A stretch of 64,000 nucleotides of DNA from positions 5,022,001 to 5,086,000 of the forward strand of contig NC_060020.1 of assembly GCF_021134715.1 (NCBI RefSeq), given 5' to 3'. Positions 13,101 to 28,100 of the stretch are shown one piece after another. The notes beneath the pieces were generated by a model. The model worked only from the letters and a program-made list of their open reading frames with translations, did no database searches and was not told the origin of the DNA. Each line of letters begins with the position of its first letter. Within the stretch, counting starts at the first letter, position 1. The position numbers and the translations under genes were made by a program. The stretch comes from Daphnia pulex (Eukaryota; Arthropoda; Branchiopoda; Diplostraca; Daphniidae).

Positions 13101-16100
13101 AATATATATACAGAGTGTCTATGTCTGCGTCTGTGTGTTTGTAAATAGAAAAGAAAAAGGAGAGATAGGATATACGCAAGTCGAAAGAGAATCTCCGGTA
13201 ACGATCGTAAAGATCTCGGAGAATCCCATAATTGGTGGGGGCCTTTTTCTGTGTGTGTGTGTTTGTGTTATCAAGGCATCGCGACGGCATCACAATGACA
13301 AGAAAAGAGGGAGAAAAAAATATTCCAGTCAAAGAAACTATAAGAGAGAGAGAGAGAAACGGCTACAATCGGATTGCGCCAAAGCGACTCAAGGGAGCCG
13401 TTGCTGTAACGGTGAAGGCGTTATTTCCTAGCCGCGCGCGGCTAGATGATACTGAGCTGCTGCCATTCTTTTTCCGACTAAAGTTTTGTAGAGTTACGGC
13501 GGGGGAATGACGAGAGAGAAAAGGGGAACACAACACAACGCAGCAAAACCAAAAATAAAAGAACCGAATCCCAACCAAATGAAAAGAGGACGGACGTTTT
13601 TAAGGGCCGGCCGAGATCGTTGAAAACGACAAGACCGTGTACGTATAATTCCGTCTCTTTTCTGGTTTCTCGAAAATGAGGCCAAACTGGACGGACTGTA
13701 TAGGACAGCAGCTCTCTGCCTCTAAACGTCCCAGCACGACACTCGGCTGGCCAAAAGAGTTATGGCAGACGGAAATGAATATACGACCAATTCGGTAGAG
13801 ATCCAGCTAGCTATATCGCCCGACAGTTTCAAAGTGGGCAATCTTGGGCCAACCAATAACTTTTTTTGGAGGGGAACCAAGAAGACGAAGACTAAGAAGA
13901 AAAAAGACCTTTAGACCTGAGCTGTGTGAAGTTCAGTGAGCGGGAACCGTGACAGCTAAAACCTATCATCATTTTCGTCTTTGTCGCCGTCGTCAACACC
14001 ATCATCATCAAGATCACCACTGTCATCATCTGTCGGGAGGAGGACTCGTAACCCGAAAAGAACCAGTCCAACCGTTTTTGTGTTTCAACCCAAAACCAGG
14101 CAAAATAGGTAAATATCAAAAAATTCTGTACCTGTCAACTCATTGAGAAGATTTTTTCGTTTTGTTTTATTTTTTTAGCGCGGGCAGGCAGATGTATAGT
14201 ATTGGGTTCTCTCTACTCACGCCTCCGCCGTGTGAAACAGACTTCCTTTTCCCGATTTTTTTTTTCTAAGTTTTTTTTTTTTTTTGTCGAGGGAGGTTTG
14301 TGTTTGTCGACTCGGAATGTCAGTTATTGCGGCGGCGAGCGGTGAAATGACCTATGATCCTTTCTATACGCTCTCTGCAATCGTTCACGCACTACAAGTT
14401 GAGTGACCTCTCTATTTCTCTCTCTCTCCGGCGTCTATATATCTACCAAGTGCGAAGTCTAATGACAGATGTCGTGTGAAGAATCGTAAAATGGGAGGGA
14501 AAACTAAACAACAACCGTCGCACACACACACACAAGTCGGGTAAAACACCGTCGACACTGTCGATTCCAGTCAACTTCCAAGTCAATTTTGATTTGTGGG
14601 TCTTCCGGCTATCGGTTTATCTTTTTTAAGATTTTTTTTTTTTGAGTTGAGAGAGACACACACATTACACCGCCCTTAAGAGACAACTACGCGGCGCTCA
14701 ATCGTCGTAATGACTCCCGCTAGACTCCGCCCCGTTGATTGTTCCTCCACACAGCACTCGTGTTCTTCTCCTGCTCTTCATCCTGTCCGTCCGCAGGGAT
14801 TCATTATGTACCAACCTTCTGGCCGTTCAGAAAAAAAAGTGCACAATTGCTCGCACAGCGGGGGCTACATTTTGAGGGGGACAAAAAAACAGCTGTACTA
14901 TATAGACAAACGCTGTTATAATCACTGGGATTCTTTTGGCTGATTCTTTCAATGACTTTTTTTGTGTTGTTGTGTCGTGCCGCGATTCTCCCGCAAGGAC
15001 ATGAGCACGACTACTCGCTTGAATCCTGATTATTACGTCTTCCTCTTCTTTTTTAAATTGTCGCCATTGTCTTTAATATTATTGCTTTCTTGTTATTATG
15101 TTTATAACACACAGTGTGTGTGTTGTGTGTCCATTTATTTCCTATTTCCCCCCTTGCGTATGTAAACCTGCAATTTTTCTTTGCGTTTCACCTGGATGCG
15201 TCTTCATCTCGCCTTTTTTGTGGCATCAATCAACTAACGTGCTCGCGTGGGAAACCTCAAAAAAGTCTCGGCAGAGTGGGTCTCTTATAATTTATTCCTC
15301 TGCACATCACCGAGGACTCGTCTTTGCACCTCTCACCATTTTTGAAGTGGTAGTGTGGTACACTCTTCAATTGGCACAACACACTCCTGCTTGGCTGAGC
15401 TGACCTCTTCCCTCGATTATTTCACCGATTTCAGATACGACTGATGCACCATGACTCTCGTCTCGTCCTTTCCAGCTCTTTCGTGTTCTTCATATCTCTG
15501 AATAGTTTATAGAGACGAACCTATCGAAACATTCATCTCTTTTCTGTTTTTGTTTGTTTTTTTTTTTTTTTTGCCTTGTCCCACTGTCCTATAGTGCCTT
15601 TCACAGTTTGAAGCGTTGCTGGCCAAGTAAGGCATTATGGGACAGCAATCTTAAAAAACGTGGAACGAGTTTATCTGTGGTCGATTTTTCAAACAGACCT
15701 TGCGATGGCTGATGGCCTCAACTCGAACTATTTTGGGTATTGTATTGGCTGTTGCGCTGGTTTTTTTTATTCGCTGACCATTTTACGAAGTTGATTAACT
15801 TGACGAGCCAACCGGTCTGTAATGTTTTCTTTGTTTTCTGGTGAAGTCAAGTGTTGATGAAGGACATTTACATCAGCGAAATTAACAAAATTGCGGAGAG
15901 CCAAGGACAACGTGACGATGGCAACCAGTACATATCAGGCAATGATGATGTAATGTATGCACGAAAGAAAAGACAAAATTGCACGCGGAGAACCTGAGGG
16001 GGTAAAAAACAAAAAAGGGCGAGTCGTACGGCAATCACGCGTGATCCGGTACTAGGGTAAAAATAAGAAACTAGAGCCCACCGACATTGTCAGTCATCTT

Positions 16101-19100
16101 TCTATACACTGACACACACACACACGTCTATATGCCCATTACCCATATTATTTTATAGACACGGAAGATCGTGCAGGTGGATGTTTTACATTTTCGCTCA
16201 TTCGCGCTCCCGCGTCTCGTCGTTTCTTATTCATCAACAAAAAAAAGTTTCAAGTTTCCAGAGAAACGACCACCCGGCTACCTGCGAAGCGACGTCACTT
16301 CGTGTTATTTCTTTTTCTTTTCTTTTTTAGACTTTCTTTGATGTTGTGTTGATTTGTTGCTATTTTTCATTCCCATCAAAAAAGAAAAGAAAAAGACACA
16401 CGTACAATTTTCGTGTCTCCTCCAAGGCTGAGTGGTATAGTAGCATTCAAAACAAACATTTCTTCTTTTGCAAAAGAATTATCCTCTCTCTTTCAGCATG
16501 CGGTTGATATATGCCCTCACGCTTTCCTGTTCTATTACTGGTTCCTATCATGTCCCTGGTGGGTGAGCTTCAACATTTACCATTCATTGTTGCGTTGGCA
16601 GCGACTTTTTGCGCACAAAAAAAGAAATTGTTTAGTCCTTTTCTATCTTCTACGCATCGACTGTATCTGAAATGTCTGGGTATAGGTTTATCTCTGATCA
16701 ACGAATTTGGCCGCCTGTCATGTGATTTATCAAAAAGGAAAATTTTCAAGCGTGGAATAACTTGGTAATGAAGCAAGACACTGGTCGCCGTTGACATGCT
16801 TAGCGAACAAGTTATATTATAGACGGCATCAATCAATATTGATTCTTGGGCATAAAAGTATAGAACGAGTTATCCCTCCGTATATAATACATCCTATTTG
16901 ATCGTGCCTATAAAAGACGATTGGGAGCAAGGTGGAATGCAGCCGACTACTAGTAGCAACGGAGAATAATATAAAAACAAAAATCGTTTTACGAAGTTGA
17001 AAATGTTTCGATCAAATACCGGCACACGCAACGCCGTATAGGGACGACGACGACGACGACGCGGGGCCTCTCGACTGTATTTGAATGTTCTTGAACGGCT
17101 TGAACATTTGTGGGTCACCAGAAACTGAGAAAAGCTCAGCCACGAATGGCAAGCTGGGCTTTATTTCAATTGATACAAGATTGCAGCTAGATAGTATAGT
17201 ATACATTTATCCGCTGGGAGATTGTTATTTATTTTTATGCCGCTGTTGTTTTGTTTCTTTTCTATTTCCATCTAGCTCTTTTCTTTTTCTTATTCCGTGA
17301 CTGAGAAGAGTGAAGGCGAATAGTTGTACGTATAGACTACGCACACAGTAAATTATGAAGCGCAATCAGACTCGTGACAAAGCTACCGTTGTGTGTGCTG
17401 TGTGTGTGTTCTCCATTGCTAAATTGCACGCTTGCCCTAATGGAAGGTGAACGATACGGCAAGACTATCTAAGTGCCATAGAACTCTAGAAGCTCGTAAA
17501 ATTCGAGGGAAACATGGGAGATAAAAAAAAAAAGAGAGAGAGAGAAAACGCGCACCAATTACTTTCTGCCATCGATGAACAATTAACTATGTACGCACCA
17601 TTATGGTAGAAAAGCAATCAACATAAAATAAAGTTTCACCGATAAAACGATGTAAAAAAAAGTGACGCAACTGACGTTCTCACGTGAGTCGGCCTAATGA
17701 ACATTCAAGGTTGATCCTCCTCATTCGGGCAAAGCAACTAGAGCGGATATTGTAGTATAATTTACTGGTTTAAACACATTGAACCCGCACGTTTAGAAGG
17801 GAAAAAAATTCAAAAATACGACCAGCTAACTCGGGCAATTCGTTACGCTAAAACATTATTGTTAACAATGTTTTATAATAATAAAAAAAAGAAGGAAATA
17901 ACGTTACATAGGAGAATATGGCGTGAGATGTACAGCTAGTCGTATATTGTCTATGATCGGATTCCGTGTTGCGCCTTCATTCGACAGCCTTTTAAGAGAA
18001 TGATGAGCGTTAGCGAGCGCGTATCAATCTAGATGCCCAGACACGAGTGTGCAATCATTACACAAAGTACAACAACAACAACGCCAGGATTCGGTCGGTC
18101 GATTTTGTACCGTACGCCAGTGCAGCATGCAAAACCACATCGGATTGTTTGGCTATGCGTTTAGCAGCAATCAACAACGGCGCAAGAACGAGAGAGAAAA
18201 AAACAAAAGAACGACAAAAGTCGTTACCAGATTGCGGAATTGTATTTGAAAGCGACGTCACGTAACCCGCTATTTAAAAGGTTCTCCTCTCACCTCCTTT
18301 ATCATCTTTTCTTGAAGGGGGGAATTTCCGTGTTTCCCCATTTTTTTTTTTTTTTTTTGTAACTTCGCATTTCGTTCGGGTGAAGTGATGACCGATTAGC
18401 CCCGACCTCTACCCGAAAATTGGAGGCTGTGAGCGTAAATCAGACAGAAACTGAGCGAGAAAATGGCTAAAAACAATCGCAATCGAAAAGCATCCAGAGA
18501 GAAACGAGAACAAAGCGACGAAACTGCGTCCGTAACGATAACTATGCCATTGTTTGGTTAAGTCGTTCTTGTTATAGGATTGTGAAATAAATTTCAAAAA
18601 AGAAAAGGAAAACAAGTTGCACAAAATTATTATTTAAAAAAGCTGGCGACTGTGACGTTGTTCAAAAAAAGAAAAAGAAGCTCTATCCCTTTAGAAAGTT
18701 TTGAAATTCAACTGTACACACACAATCAACGGAAGCTAATCAGGACGGCATCAGCGCCGCTTCATCGGGTTGGGCGTTGATGGGTTTCAATGATGCACCG
18801 GCGTGAGAGCCGAGGACCCAATGGCGTCAATGTGTCGCTTCTCTTGACGTTTTTTTGGTTCGTGGGATTCGCAGGCTCTTAATGGCTCTCTGTGATTTCA
18901 AAGGCAGCCAACGTACTCATTATTTGGATCGCTTTTCAAGTCGAATAAAAAGACGGGCGGGCTGGAAAGTAACGCCTTTTTTTCCGATCCCGAAGACGGT
19001 CGCAAGAAAAAGCTATAGGCAACTAACTTCCTTTTTGATTTGTTCTTGAGAGATGTGTATACTTATTTACGCACCTTTTTTCCCATTGTCGAATGTGTCC

Positions 19101-22100
19101 ACCCCTGAACCAACACGCCACCAACATCGTTATTTCACACATTTATTCGGCCCCTCTCTCCCATCACACACACACACACATGTGCGCACGTATTATTATG
19201 CACACTCTCTCTCTCGTCTTTATTTGACTTTTTCGTGTTTTTCGTCTAGCTCGTCTTTTTCGTGTGATGTTGAAAGGAAATGATTGAGGATAAAACGGGG
19301 AAGATTTCCCGACAAGGTTCGTGATCCGCTCATCGTTCGTCGCCCACCGACTTTCATTGAACGGTGAAAAACGAAGAAAGAGTCGAAACAATCATCAACA
19401 AAATCAACGAGAAAAAGAAGATGCTTCTCCCTTCAAAACTTGTTCATCGCGTCTCATGTTAATGAAAGTTTCTTTACTTTTTTCTTTTTCTTTCTGTACG
19501 GATGGCCCAATGTAGGGATTCAAGGAGGGGGGATTTAATTCGTCATATTTCTTTTGTGTTATTCTCCCGAGTTTTTCGACGAGTTGGAAGGTATAACGAG
19601 GTCATTAAAAATCCATTGAACCCCCCCCCCCCTCCGTCTCTTTCTATTTCTGTGTGTGTAGAGAGGAACTAGCATCTCGGGTCCGTCTCACAGACAATGC
19701 AGCTCCAAGTTGCAATTAAGACTGAATCCTCACGACCGAAATATCCCCAGCCATTCTTATACATATTCTCCGACTCCAACCTTTTACTGTACGTCGCCCA
19801 CCCCCACACAGCGAACAGCAGCAACAGCAGAGAGAATAACATCGACAACAACCGAAAGAAGAAGAAAAAAAAAATACCTACGAGATTGATATCCACCCAC
19901 CAATGACGCTCGGAGCTATTCATAATTAGCGGACCTTCATTCTCTTCTCAGTTGTTTTTTTTTTCTTTCGGTTCTAATTGTCGATTATTTGATAGCAACA
20001 TAATTCCGCAACGCTTGCCACTCGCAATCGATCTATCTGATATCTCCCTCATGTTCTTTTCGCATCGGTTTAAGAAAAAATGTCTAAAACGCGGAAAAAA
20101 ACTAATTACAGCGCATATCCGAGGACTCAATTATTTGATGTCATCGAAATAAACGCGCAATTCTTTTGAACAGAAATTGATTCAACAAAAGATGACCTCA
20201 AAATATAATACAAGGCTATTTTATTGTTGGATCTAACAAGTCAGCCGGTCCATATCTAATCAAGTCGTTCGACCTGTTCCCATTAGCGATACTAATACTA
20301 CTGCTGGCCTCGTTAGAGCTGTGCATCTCATTGCCGAAGGGACGACTGATTTGTAAAGAAACCTTTCTTCTATATACTACTCCTTGTCGTAATAAAAAGT
20401 GGGGATGGTGAAGATGAGGGGAGCGATGGATGGCCGAAATGAATTTTCCCCCCCATTGTTCTACTAAAACTCTCAAAATCCTAATAAGCGATCGCCTTAC
20501 AGTTTCCTTGTCCAATTTCTACCCTTTCTAATTACAGTCGATTAGGTTATTTATATGTGTGTGGGCTTACCAGGTGCGGTAGACGGTGGCGGTCTCTGTC
20601 GACTCGATTCGTGACTACGTGATGCGGCGAACAATTTCAGTGGCAGCGGCGGAGCGTAGTGGTAGTGGACGGAAGAGGCAGCTGCGGTGGAAGCATTATT
20701 ATTCTCTCGCTGCTGACTCACCAACTGGAACCGCCAGCAGGAAATGGGAACAAGAAGAACAAAAACCGAAAATTAGAATATTATTAACACACAATGTCAG
20801 ATTTAAAAAAAAAGAAAGATAAAAAAAAACAAGGACGCGAAGGAAGAAGGATCGCCATCCGTCATCTTCGAAACGGAATCAATCTCGTAGTGTCCGTAAC
20901 ACACTCGAAAGCTCTTTCCAAATGTATTTGCATTTGAAATCAGCGATCGAACGGTAATATTATACCCACAGCTCATCCCCCCCCCATCTTTACCGGGCCA
21001 GGCCAGCACAGGGATGGATGGAAAGAAGAGAGAAAAATCCCCCCCGAAAAAAAATCTCATCCGACTGCATAATGCATCATGAACATATCGATGGTCCGCA
21101 TGATTGGAATGGAGATGTTGAATGCCATTATGCATGCATGTAGGTGGTATAGAATTGGACGGTGGCTGGATGGATCTCTTTTTCTTTCTTCCTTCCACCC
21201 CTCATATTCTCAGCTGTCCGTCTCTTCTAATTCTCATTCACTTGGGCGCGATATACCCACGCGTAAAACATTCGAGGCCTGCTTTGCAATTTGAGTTTTT
21301 TCCTACCAGCTAGAATAATGTTTGATTGCGTTTCCTTCAGTCGAAACCGCTACTTTTTTGGTTGGTGGGGGGGGGGGATGATGGACATTGGTAGAAAAGT
21401 GAAATAATGTGAATATATCGTGCGGAAAGTGAGCGGAAACGGCCGAGTGTGGTGTAGTAGCTGTCTGCCTTTTGTCACTCGAGAGTCTTTGATACCCCAG
21501 CAATTCTGACTTCTGGAATCGAGAGGAGATATGTCTGGCCGCCAGAGATTCAGGTAGGTGGACCGATGACAATCCATCATCCATCGTGTGCGGCTGACCG
21601 AAGACCGGTGGTGGTAGTGGTAGTGGTGGTGGTGATAAGCACGCCACAACAACACGAGCCTTTGGCTGACTTTGGTTTCCCATCTATTTTCTATCTAGTA
21701 GTAGGAGATAGACACCACCACACTATCTCTTTCTCGTTCTGTACACCTGTCGACCGCCGGTTGCCTCATTATCGATGTAAAATAATGCAGCCGGATGGTT
21801 CATTAGATGCGCCAGCAGCCGCACATGGGAGGGAAGCGCGTGCTCGTGTGTGTAGCCAGCCAAACCAGCCACGCTGACGAAATATAACCGAGCTGCTGGG
21901 CCGCCCAAAATAAAAAAGTATCGACAAGATTTTTTTTGTTTCCCACCTAAAGTTGTTCGAACGAGAAAAAAAAAACACGTTTTGGGTTTTTGGTTAATTC
22001 TTTATCGTTCGCCCTCAAGTCAATTGACCATCCACAACGTCAGCAGCTCTTTAACAGCCTTTTTTGGTTGATCTCTATCACTCCTGTAAAAATGTTGGAT

Positions 22101-25100
22101 CTCTCCGTCTGATGCTCTTCTTTCATTCTCCATGTATAATAATAATCTAAGCTTTTTTAAAGGATGCTGTCTACCCGATACATCGTCTGTTATCTTACAC
22201 AAGTCGTTTGACAGCCACTGTTTTGTTGTGCCCCCCTCCCTTGCATCCTGGAGGGGTAATATCCCGAAAAAAAAAACTTGAAATTGAAAATAAATTGAAT
22301 GGAAATTCCAACCTGAATCATTCCATGGTGAAGGCCGATGTTAAGCGGAGCAGATATATTGTATCCAAATGTTCAATAATCGCATCAATAATAAAAGTCG
22401 CCACGAATTCAACTAAAAATCACAACTGTCCAGACCAGAAACCAGAGTTATTCAACACGAACCACCAATGACCACAGATTTTGGGCTTCTTGAGGTATAT
22501 AAAAGTCTGAATACCGACAGGTTTTGCCAATATCGAAAACCCCAAAAATAAAAAAAAACAAAAACAAAAAAGACGTTCCAGTCGCAAGGAGATGATACAC
22601 GGAGTCTATACGGATGGATGGTGAAAGTGCGGAGCGACTGAGCGTGACTTGTTCACCGGCGAGTACCTCGAGATCAACTGGCTCTCTTCGTCGAAGAAAA
22701 ACGAGGGAGATTCCTCAACGTTGGAAATAACTTTTGAAAAGGGATAACGAAAGCAGAAGAAGAAGGTGAAGAAAAGATGGTAAGATGGAAGGAAAAAGAA
22801 AGAAAAGAAGGAGAACCCCACCAGCAATGCCGACTCCTCGTATACCTTTTACCTTTCCTTACCTTGCAGCTGTTATTAAAAACCCCAACACACACACACA
22901 CACTCTCCCACACACACACACCACACACACGTACGCACGAAGGTGGAAGAAGAGGGGGGAGGGAGGGGAGAGCGCCGGAAGGGAATATATAGGTAAGGGC
23001 GAGTGGAAAATAACAGCTCCAGCCAAAGGGCCCCGACCAAAAAGTCTCTTACCTATAGAGTTGTGTGTGTGTGTATACGCATGGGTAAAGAAAAAAGAAC
23101 CTGAAGAAGATGACGAAGTAGCCTACGAGAATTTTTATACATGTACATGTTTTTCATTCTCTCTCTCTCTCTTCTTCTTCTTTTTTCTTGAATTTTCGGC
23201 TCTCGTCTAAATAATAAGGTAAAGGAACAACCTGGAACCCCCTGAAAATGAAGGTAAAGGCAGTAGGGGAGGGCCAGAAGAGGTGGATGACGACCGATCG
23301 TGGGAGGCCTTTTCTTCTAGTTATTTTTTATTTCATTTTATTTTATTTTCCATTTTCGATTTCTTTGAAAATATAAGAAAAACACGGCACACACACACCG
23401 TGCAGCGCCGGCCATCGTCGGTCGGTCCGTCTGTATAGGGCGGCAACAGGTGTGTGTGTAGGATTATTTCGTTTCTTATATTTATTTTAATTTTTTTTTT
23501 CCACCAATTTCATCCGCCGCGCACACACAGAGAGACTGCGATTCCGAGAACGAATCTTTTCCCTATTTTTATCTCTTGAAGAGAATAGGCGTCGAAAAGA
23601 ATAGGAACTACCTTGAGCTGCTCCTTTTGGATCCCCTCTTATTATAGGCAGTTAATTGCGCTCGATCATGACGCGACGAGGTTCATCCGAAAGGAGGAAA
23701 AAGGCAAGAAAAAAGGCCGACGATTAGTCGATTCGGAGATAGTCGAGAGAGAGATGCTGGGCATCTATTATAATGGGTTGGATTGAGCCACAGCTGAACG
23801 CGGCACTTTATAGGAGAGAGCGGTCGCGGATGATGGTCGATACGGCTGCCCATCGGCTAGATAGTTTTGCCTGGATGTGTGTAAACGGTACGTGCCATTT
23901 CATCATCCTTCGTTATATTAGATCTCGACCTGTGAGGCCGGCCCATCGAAGGCTATCTGGGATAAATGTTCAACACCTGGTTCACGCTGCTGCTGCTGTT
24001 GCCTGGCTGGCTGCCGTTGGTCGTTTCTATTTACTTTTCCAAATGCTAATGAACCGCGTTCGAAAAATGAGGAAGCCGTATAAAAAAAAGCAGCCAAGCC
24101 TCCAGTAATATGACGAGCGGCTATTTCTCTCCCATCTCCATTTTCTTTTTCTTTATTTTTTGGCGTTTTTCAATGTCTTGGGGAAATCAACTTTAGGCGC
24201 TGATCACAGCTACCTATTCTTTTATTCCTCCCTTTTTTTGTGTTGGTTAGTTGGGTTTTTTTTTTCGAGTTTGCCACATGGTCTCAAAATGATTACCGCA
24301 CATTTTAACTGCACGGTTTAAGCAATGCGGACGCAGTTTGGTGGGGGCCCCCCTTCCATCTTCCTTCCTTTTCAAAAAGCTCAAATAAAAAAAAATAAAA
24401 AAAAAAAAATAAAAAGCAGTACATCTTTGATGTCTAATGATAATAATAAAAACAAAATGTAGAAGGCAAGCGCCAGATTCCCACGGCCGAGTGCTCATTT
24501 TTTTAACCCGAGTTCCGGTCCTTTTTTCTCTCTCTCTCTGTGTGAAAAAAGAGCCTTACCCGCACAATCTCCTACATTGCGTATAAGGTCTTAGTAGCAC
24601 TGCCTGCCAGAGTCGAAAAGTAGAGGCCCTACCTACAGGTACACCAAGAATCAAGACCAGAGGGTAGAAGAAGAAAAAAAAGGAATACAGAGGGAATAAC
24701 CAAAACCCCCCCGAAAAGAAATCCCACGAAAAACCATCAGGAAAGATAATCGATTCATTGTCTACTTCCAGCAACTCTCCGACAGAAATGAAGTGGAGAA
24801 GAAGAAGAAGAAGATGAAAATAAGAAGAAGAAAGAGGGGTTTCGCCTTCCAGCCTCCCTCCCGCCCCGTCATTGGGTGAGTTTTTTTTTCTTTTCTGGCT
24901 GAATTGTTGGTTGGTGTGATGCAACTATCACTCACGCGCCGCGTCGGACACCGCCGACGTGCGGAAGAACAACAGGCCAAGGAGAACAGAGTCAAGAGAG
25001 CTGTTCCAAAACGCGTTTGGATGGGGCAGCAGCAGCAGCAGCCCAAGCTATGCTAGGGATATGGGAAAAACAAGGTCGAATGTGTGTGTGCCCACATACC

Positions 25101-28100
25101 GAACATAATAACGAAAAAATATCTAACAAAACCTCAAAAAAAGTTCCACTGTTCCAGCGGGAGGTAGACACAACACACACAAGACTCAAGGTAACCAACG
25201 TCTATAGGGGGGACGCAGGATGGATGGATGAATGGGTGGGTTGCCTTGTTGTTGTTCTTTTTTCTCGTTTCCTCCCGGTTCAGGTTCAAGGGCTGGAAGG
25301 AAACCAGAAAAAAAAAATAATGTCGAGTATATGGAAACAGCATAAGCCAGCGAGCATTGGCTTTTTTTTCCCTTTTGGGTGGAGTCGCAGTGTCGGGAAT
25401 AAATCAGACTGATCACCGACAAGGCCGTCGACTATAAGCGCTAGTTTTCCCTTCATTTTTTTTTATTATTTTCTTTCTCCCCTTTTTTCCTTCTCTTTTG
25501 TTCGCGCACTGGAACGTGTTATGCCTTTCCACCCCGACAGCAGCGGCCCGGCAACAAATAGCTTAACTTTAAATACGAATAGACGTTGAGGAATCCACCG
25601 CCGCCGCCGCGGTCTATCCTACAACACGGACGAGCCAAGGGGTTCATCATCAACGGGTCGTATATATTCTTATTCTTTTTTCCCCTTTTTCAGAAAAATG
25701 ATTATATTACTATCGAGTTCCTATATACATCGCCTGATTATTACGTACACTGAGAAAATCTCACACGGACACCGGAACGTCGGCGTGGGCCACATGGGGG
25801 CCCACAGGGCGGCAAGACAAACCGACGGCGCACGCATAAGAAAAGGCCGGACCCGAAAGAGCTATACAGAATGCGTCGCCAATGGCCGCCGTGATGGAAA
25901 TAGTTCTCACGACCTTTTTCGTCCCTTTTTTTTCAGCTTTTCCGTCATCGGTAGAATCCAGCAGGTTTTTTTATGACCCGTCAATCGCCCAGCCAAGTCG
26001 TTCACAGACACCCGAATCTTCTCTATCCGACAGTTCCCATTTTAAGTGTGTGCCGATGAATAATTAAATGATTCGGCTCCGCGTTTTTCGTACCGATAAA
26101 CAAATACAATAGAGCAATCATCGAGCTTCTATCGTCCTCCAGCGACAGGCCAGCGACAAAGACTAATGGAATCGATTGGTAGACCAGAGCGGGAAGGACA
26201 GAATTCGGTTTCAAAAAGTTGGAAATGGACAGGTTTTGTTGACGGGTTTCGAAAAGAAGATGTTGACAGTTGTGAAATCTATTGCTATCTCTTGACGCCA
26301 TGGCGTGCGCAAGTCCCATCTTTTACCTTTTATGACAGTCCTTTAGTCGCCGCAAGTGATGAGAGACACTAGGCGTGCATTAAATGTATAGTAGTAGTAG
26401 CAGCTCCATTATTATTATTATTGTTGTTTTTAGTAGTTTTTAAAATCTTCAAACAAAAAAACCAAACAAAAGAATTCAGAATAGTAACTGCGTCATCATG
26501 CCATTATTGTTTGGTAAGAACAATCAAAAAGTGAAAACGCATAATTAAAGCGCGCTAGATTTAAAAACAAAAAGAGTTCTCAGCTGCGCACATATTTACT
26601 CTGTGCACAGCGGAGAGAGTCACGTGAATGAGCAAGTGATTTTTCAGATATATTCACATGGGCTTTTTTTTGAATATATATGTACGTTCGCGTGAATGGA
26701 GGAGGGGGAGACCGGATATTACATCGCCGTCAATATAGCTATCTACAAATTCATGCTGTATCACTATCAATGGAAAACGAAAAAACAAACTCTCTCGACT
26801 CTGGGCGTGCGACCGAGAGTTCCACTTTCTGTGTCAGTAGGTTGGAATCACGCTGGGAGATCATGCAAAGAAACGCGCGGTTAGCATATTGATCGAAACA
26901 CGCTGGGGCCCAGCACCCAGCAGCAGCAGCGCAGCACACGCTTCGACGAAATCGGGGGAATTTAGATGCAGGAGGAAATATCAAAAACTGATTGTCGGCC
27001 GATTCATTAGATGCGCGGTAAAGACGGCCCTGCCATTCGACACACACACGCGCGCGCGCAAGAATAAAAAAAAGTAACGAAAAGAAAGAAACAATTCAAG
27101 AGTATAGATGCGGCTATAAAATAACCAACAAAAATATCGAAAAAAAACCCGTTTGGGAAAATCGACGCCAAAATGGATAAGCCCAGCATAGCTCGGCGCA
27201 GTTAAATTGACTCGGTATGGCTTGTTTCGAAGATGGCCAGTGTTGATTTGATGATGTCTTTTCCCGATTTCAAACCGACAAGAGCCAAAATGGGGATGAA
27301 AAGCGACCGAAAGGCTCTTTTTTTTTCGTTCCTCCGTCGCCAGTCGGTGTGAAAGTTGCGGTCCTTTCGTTTCAAGAGTCACGTAATGCATTCAAATAGG
27401 ATGCGAGATACAGTCTCGAATTCAAAAAAAAAAAGCAGATCCTCACGAGACGAAAGGGGGGAGCCAAAAGTCTCTATGGAGGGTGGTATGCCCAAGTCAC
27501 AATTGAGACTTGAAAGGTGGAGAGATATGCCGTCTGATTTATGAAAAGATGACATACCACAGTCACGGCGTCACCAAATGTGCGTGCCATTCCGACTTGT
27601 TTTCTTCTACAATATGGTAAATGACCTGCCCTGTTAGAGTCTACGAATCTCTGGGTTCTATCTTCAACATTTGAACATCGATCGGGGTCAAGTTGTTTTT
27701 TGTTTTTTTAGATCCGTATCATCCCGTACATCCGCACCTTAGTATTTAAAAAATGAACGCAATGCACCATCACGTCCGATAGCACCACCTACAACCCCCC
27801 AAAGTTCTTAAATACCTCGGAGGGGGTTGTTGTTTGATACGGCCACGAGTTGTGATATTAAAAAAACAAAAAAACTTTCCTTTCTTTTTCGTCCTCTTTT
27901 GACCCTTGTTCCCTCTGTTTACGATATGTTATTGTTCCAGGTTTTCCAGCATCCATTGTACACAACATTCTAACCGAGGTGAACGCACAATATCCAGCCC
28001 AAGTCGGCTGAGACTCTCACCCTATGACTTTGCCTTTTTTTTTTTCAACCCTGGGTTATTCATTCCAGGGTTTTTCTTTTCAACCCTGCCCAGCTTGAAG

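Larger units (their letters stand above)
9149..20570 (-). other. 11.4-kb intron of SAM gene
   Basis: Simple repeats seen include a (TTC)n at 11013-11030, a (GAC)6 at 17043-17060 and a C12 run at 19621-19632, plus scattered GA and CA runs and T-rich tracts. Open frames here are short, low-complexity and lack phase-matched splice sites. I see no gene. Confidence 0.6.

Noticed and set aside
16413..16450. Segment resembling a tRNA D-arm (AGGCTGAGTGGTATAG)
   Set aside because: No anticodon arm, TPsiC arm or acceptor stem can be formed around it.
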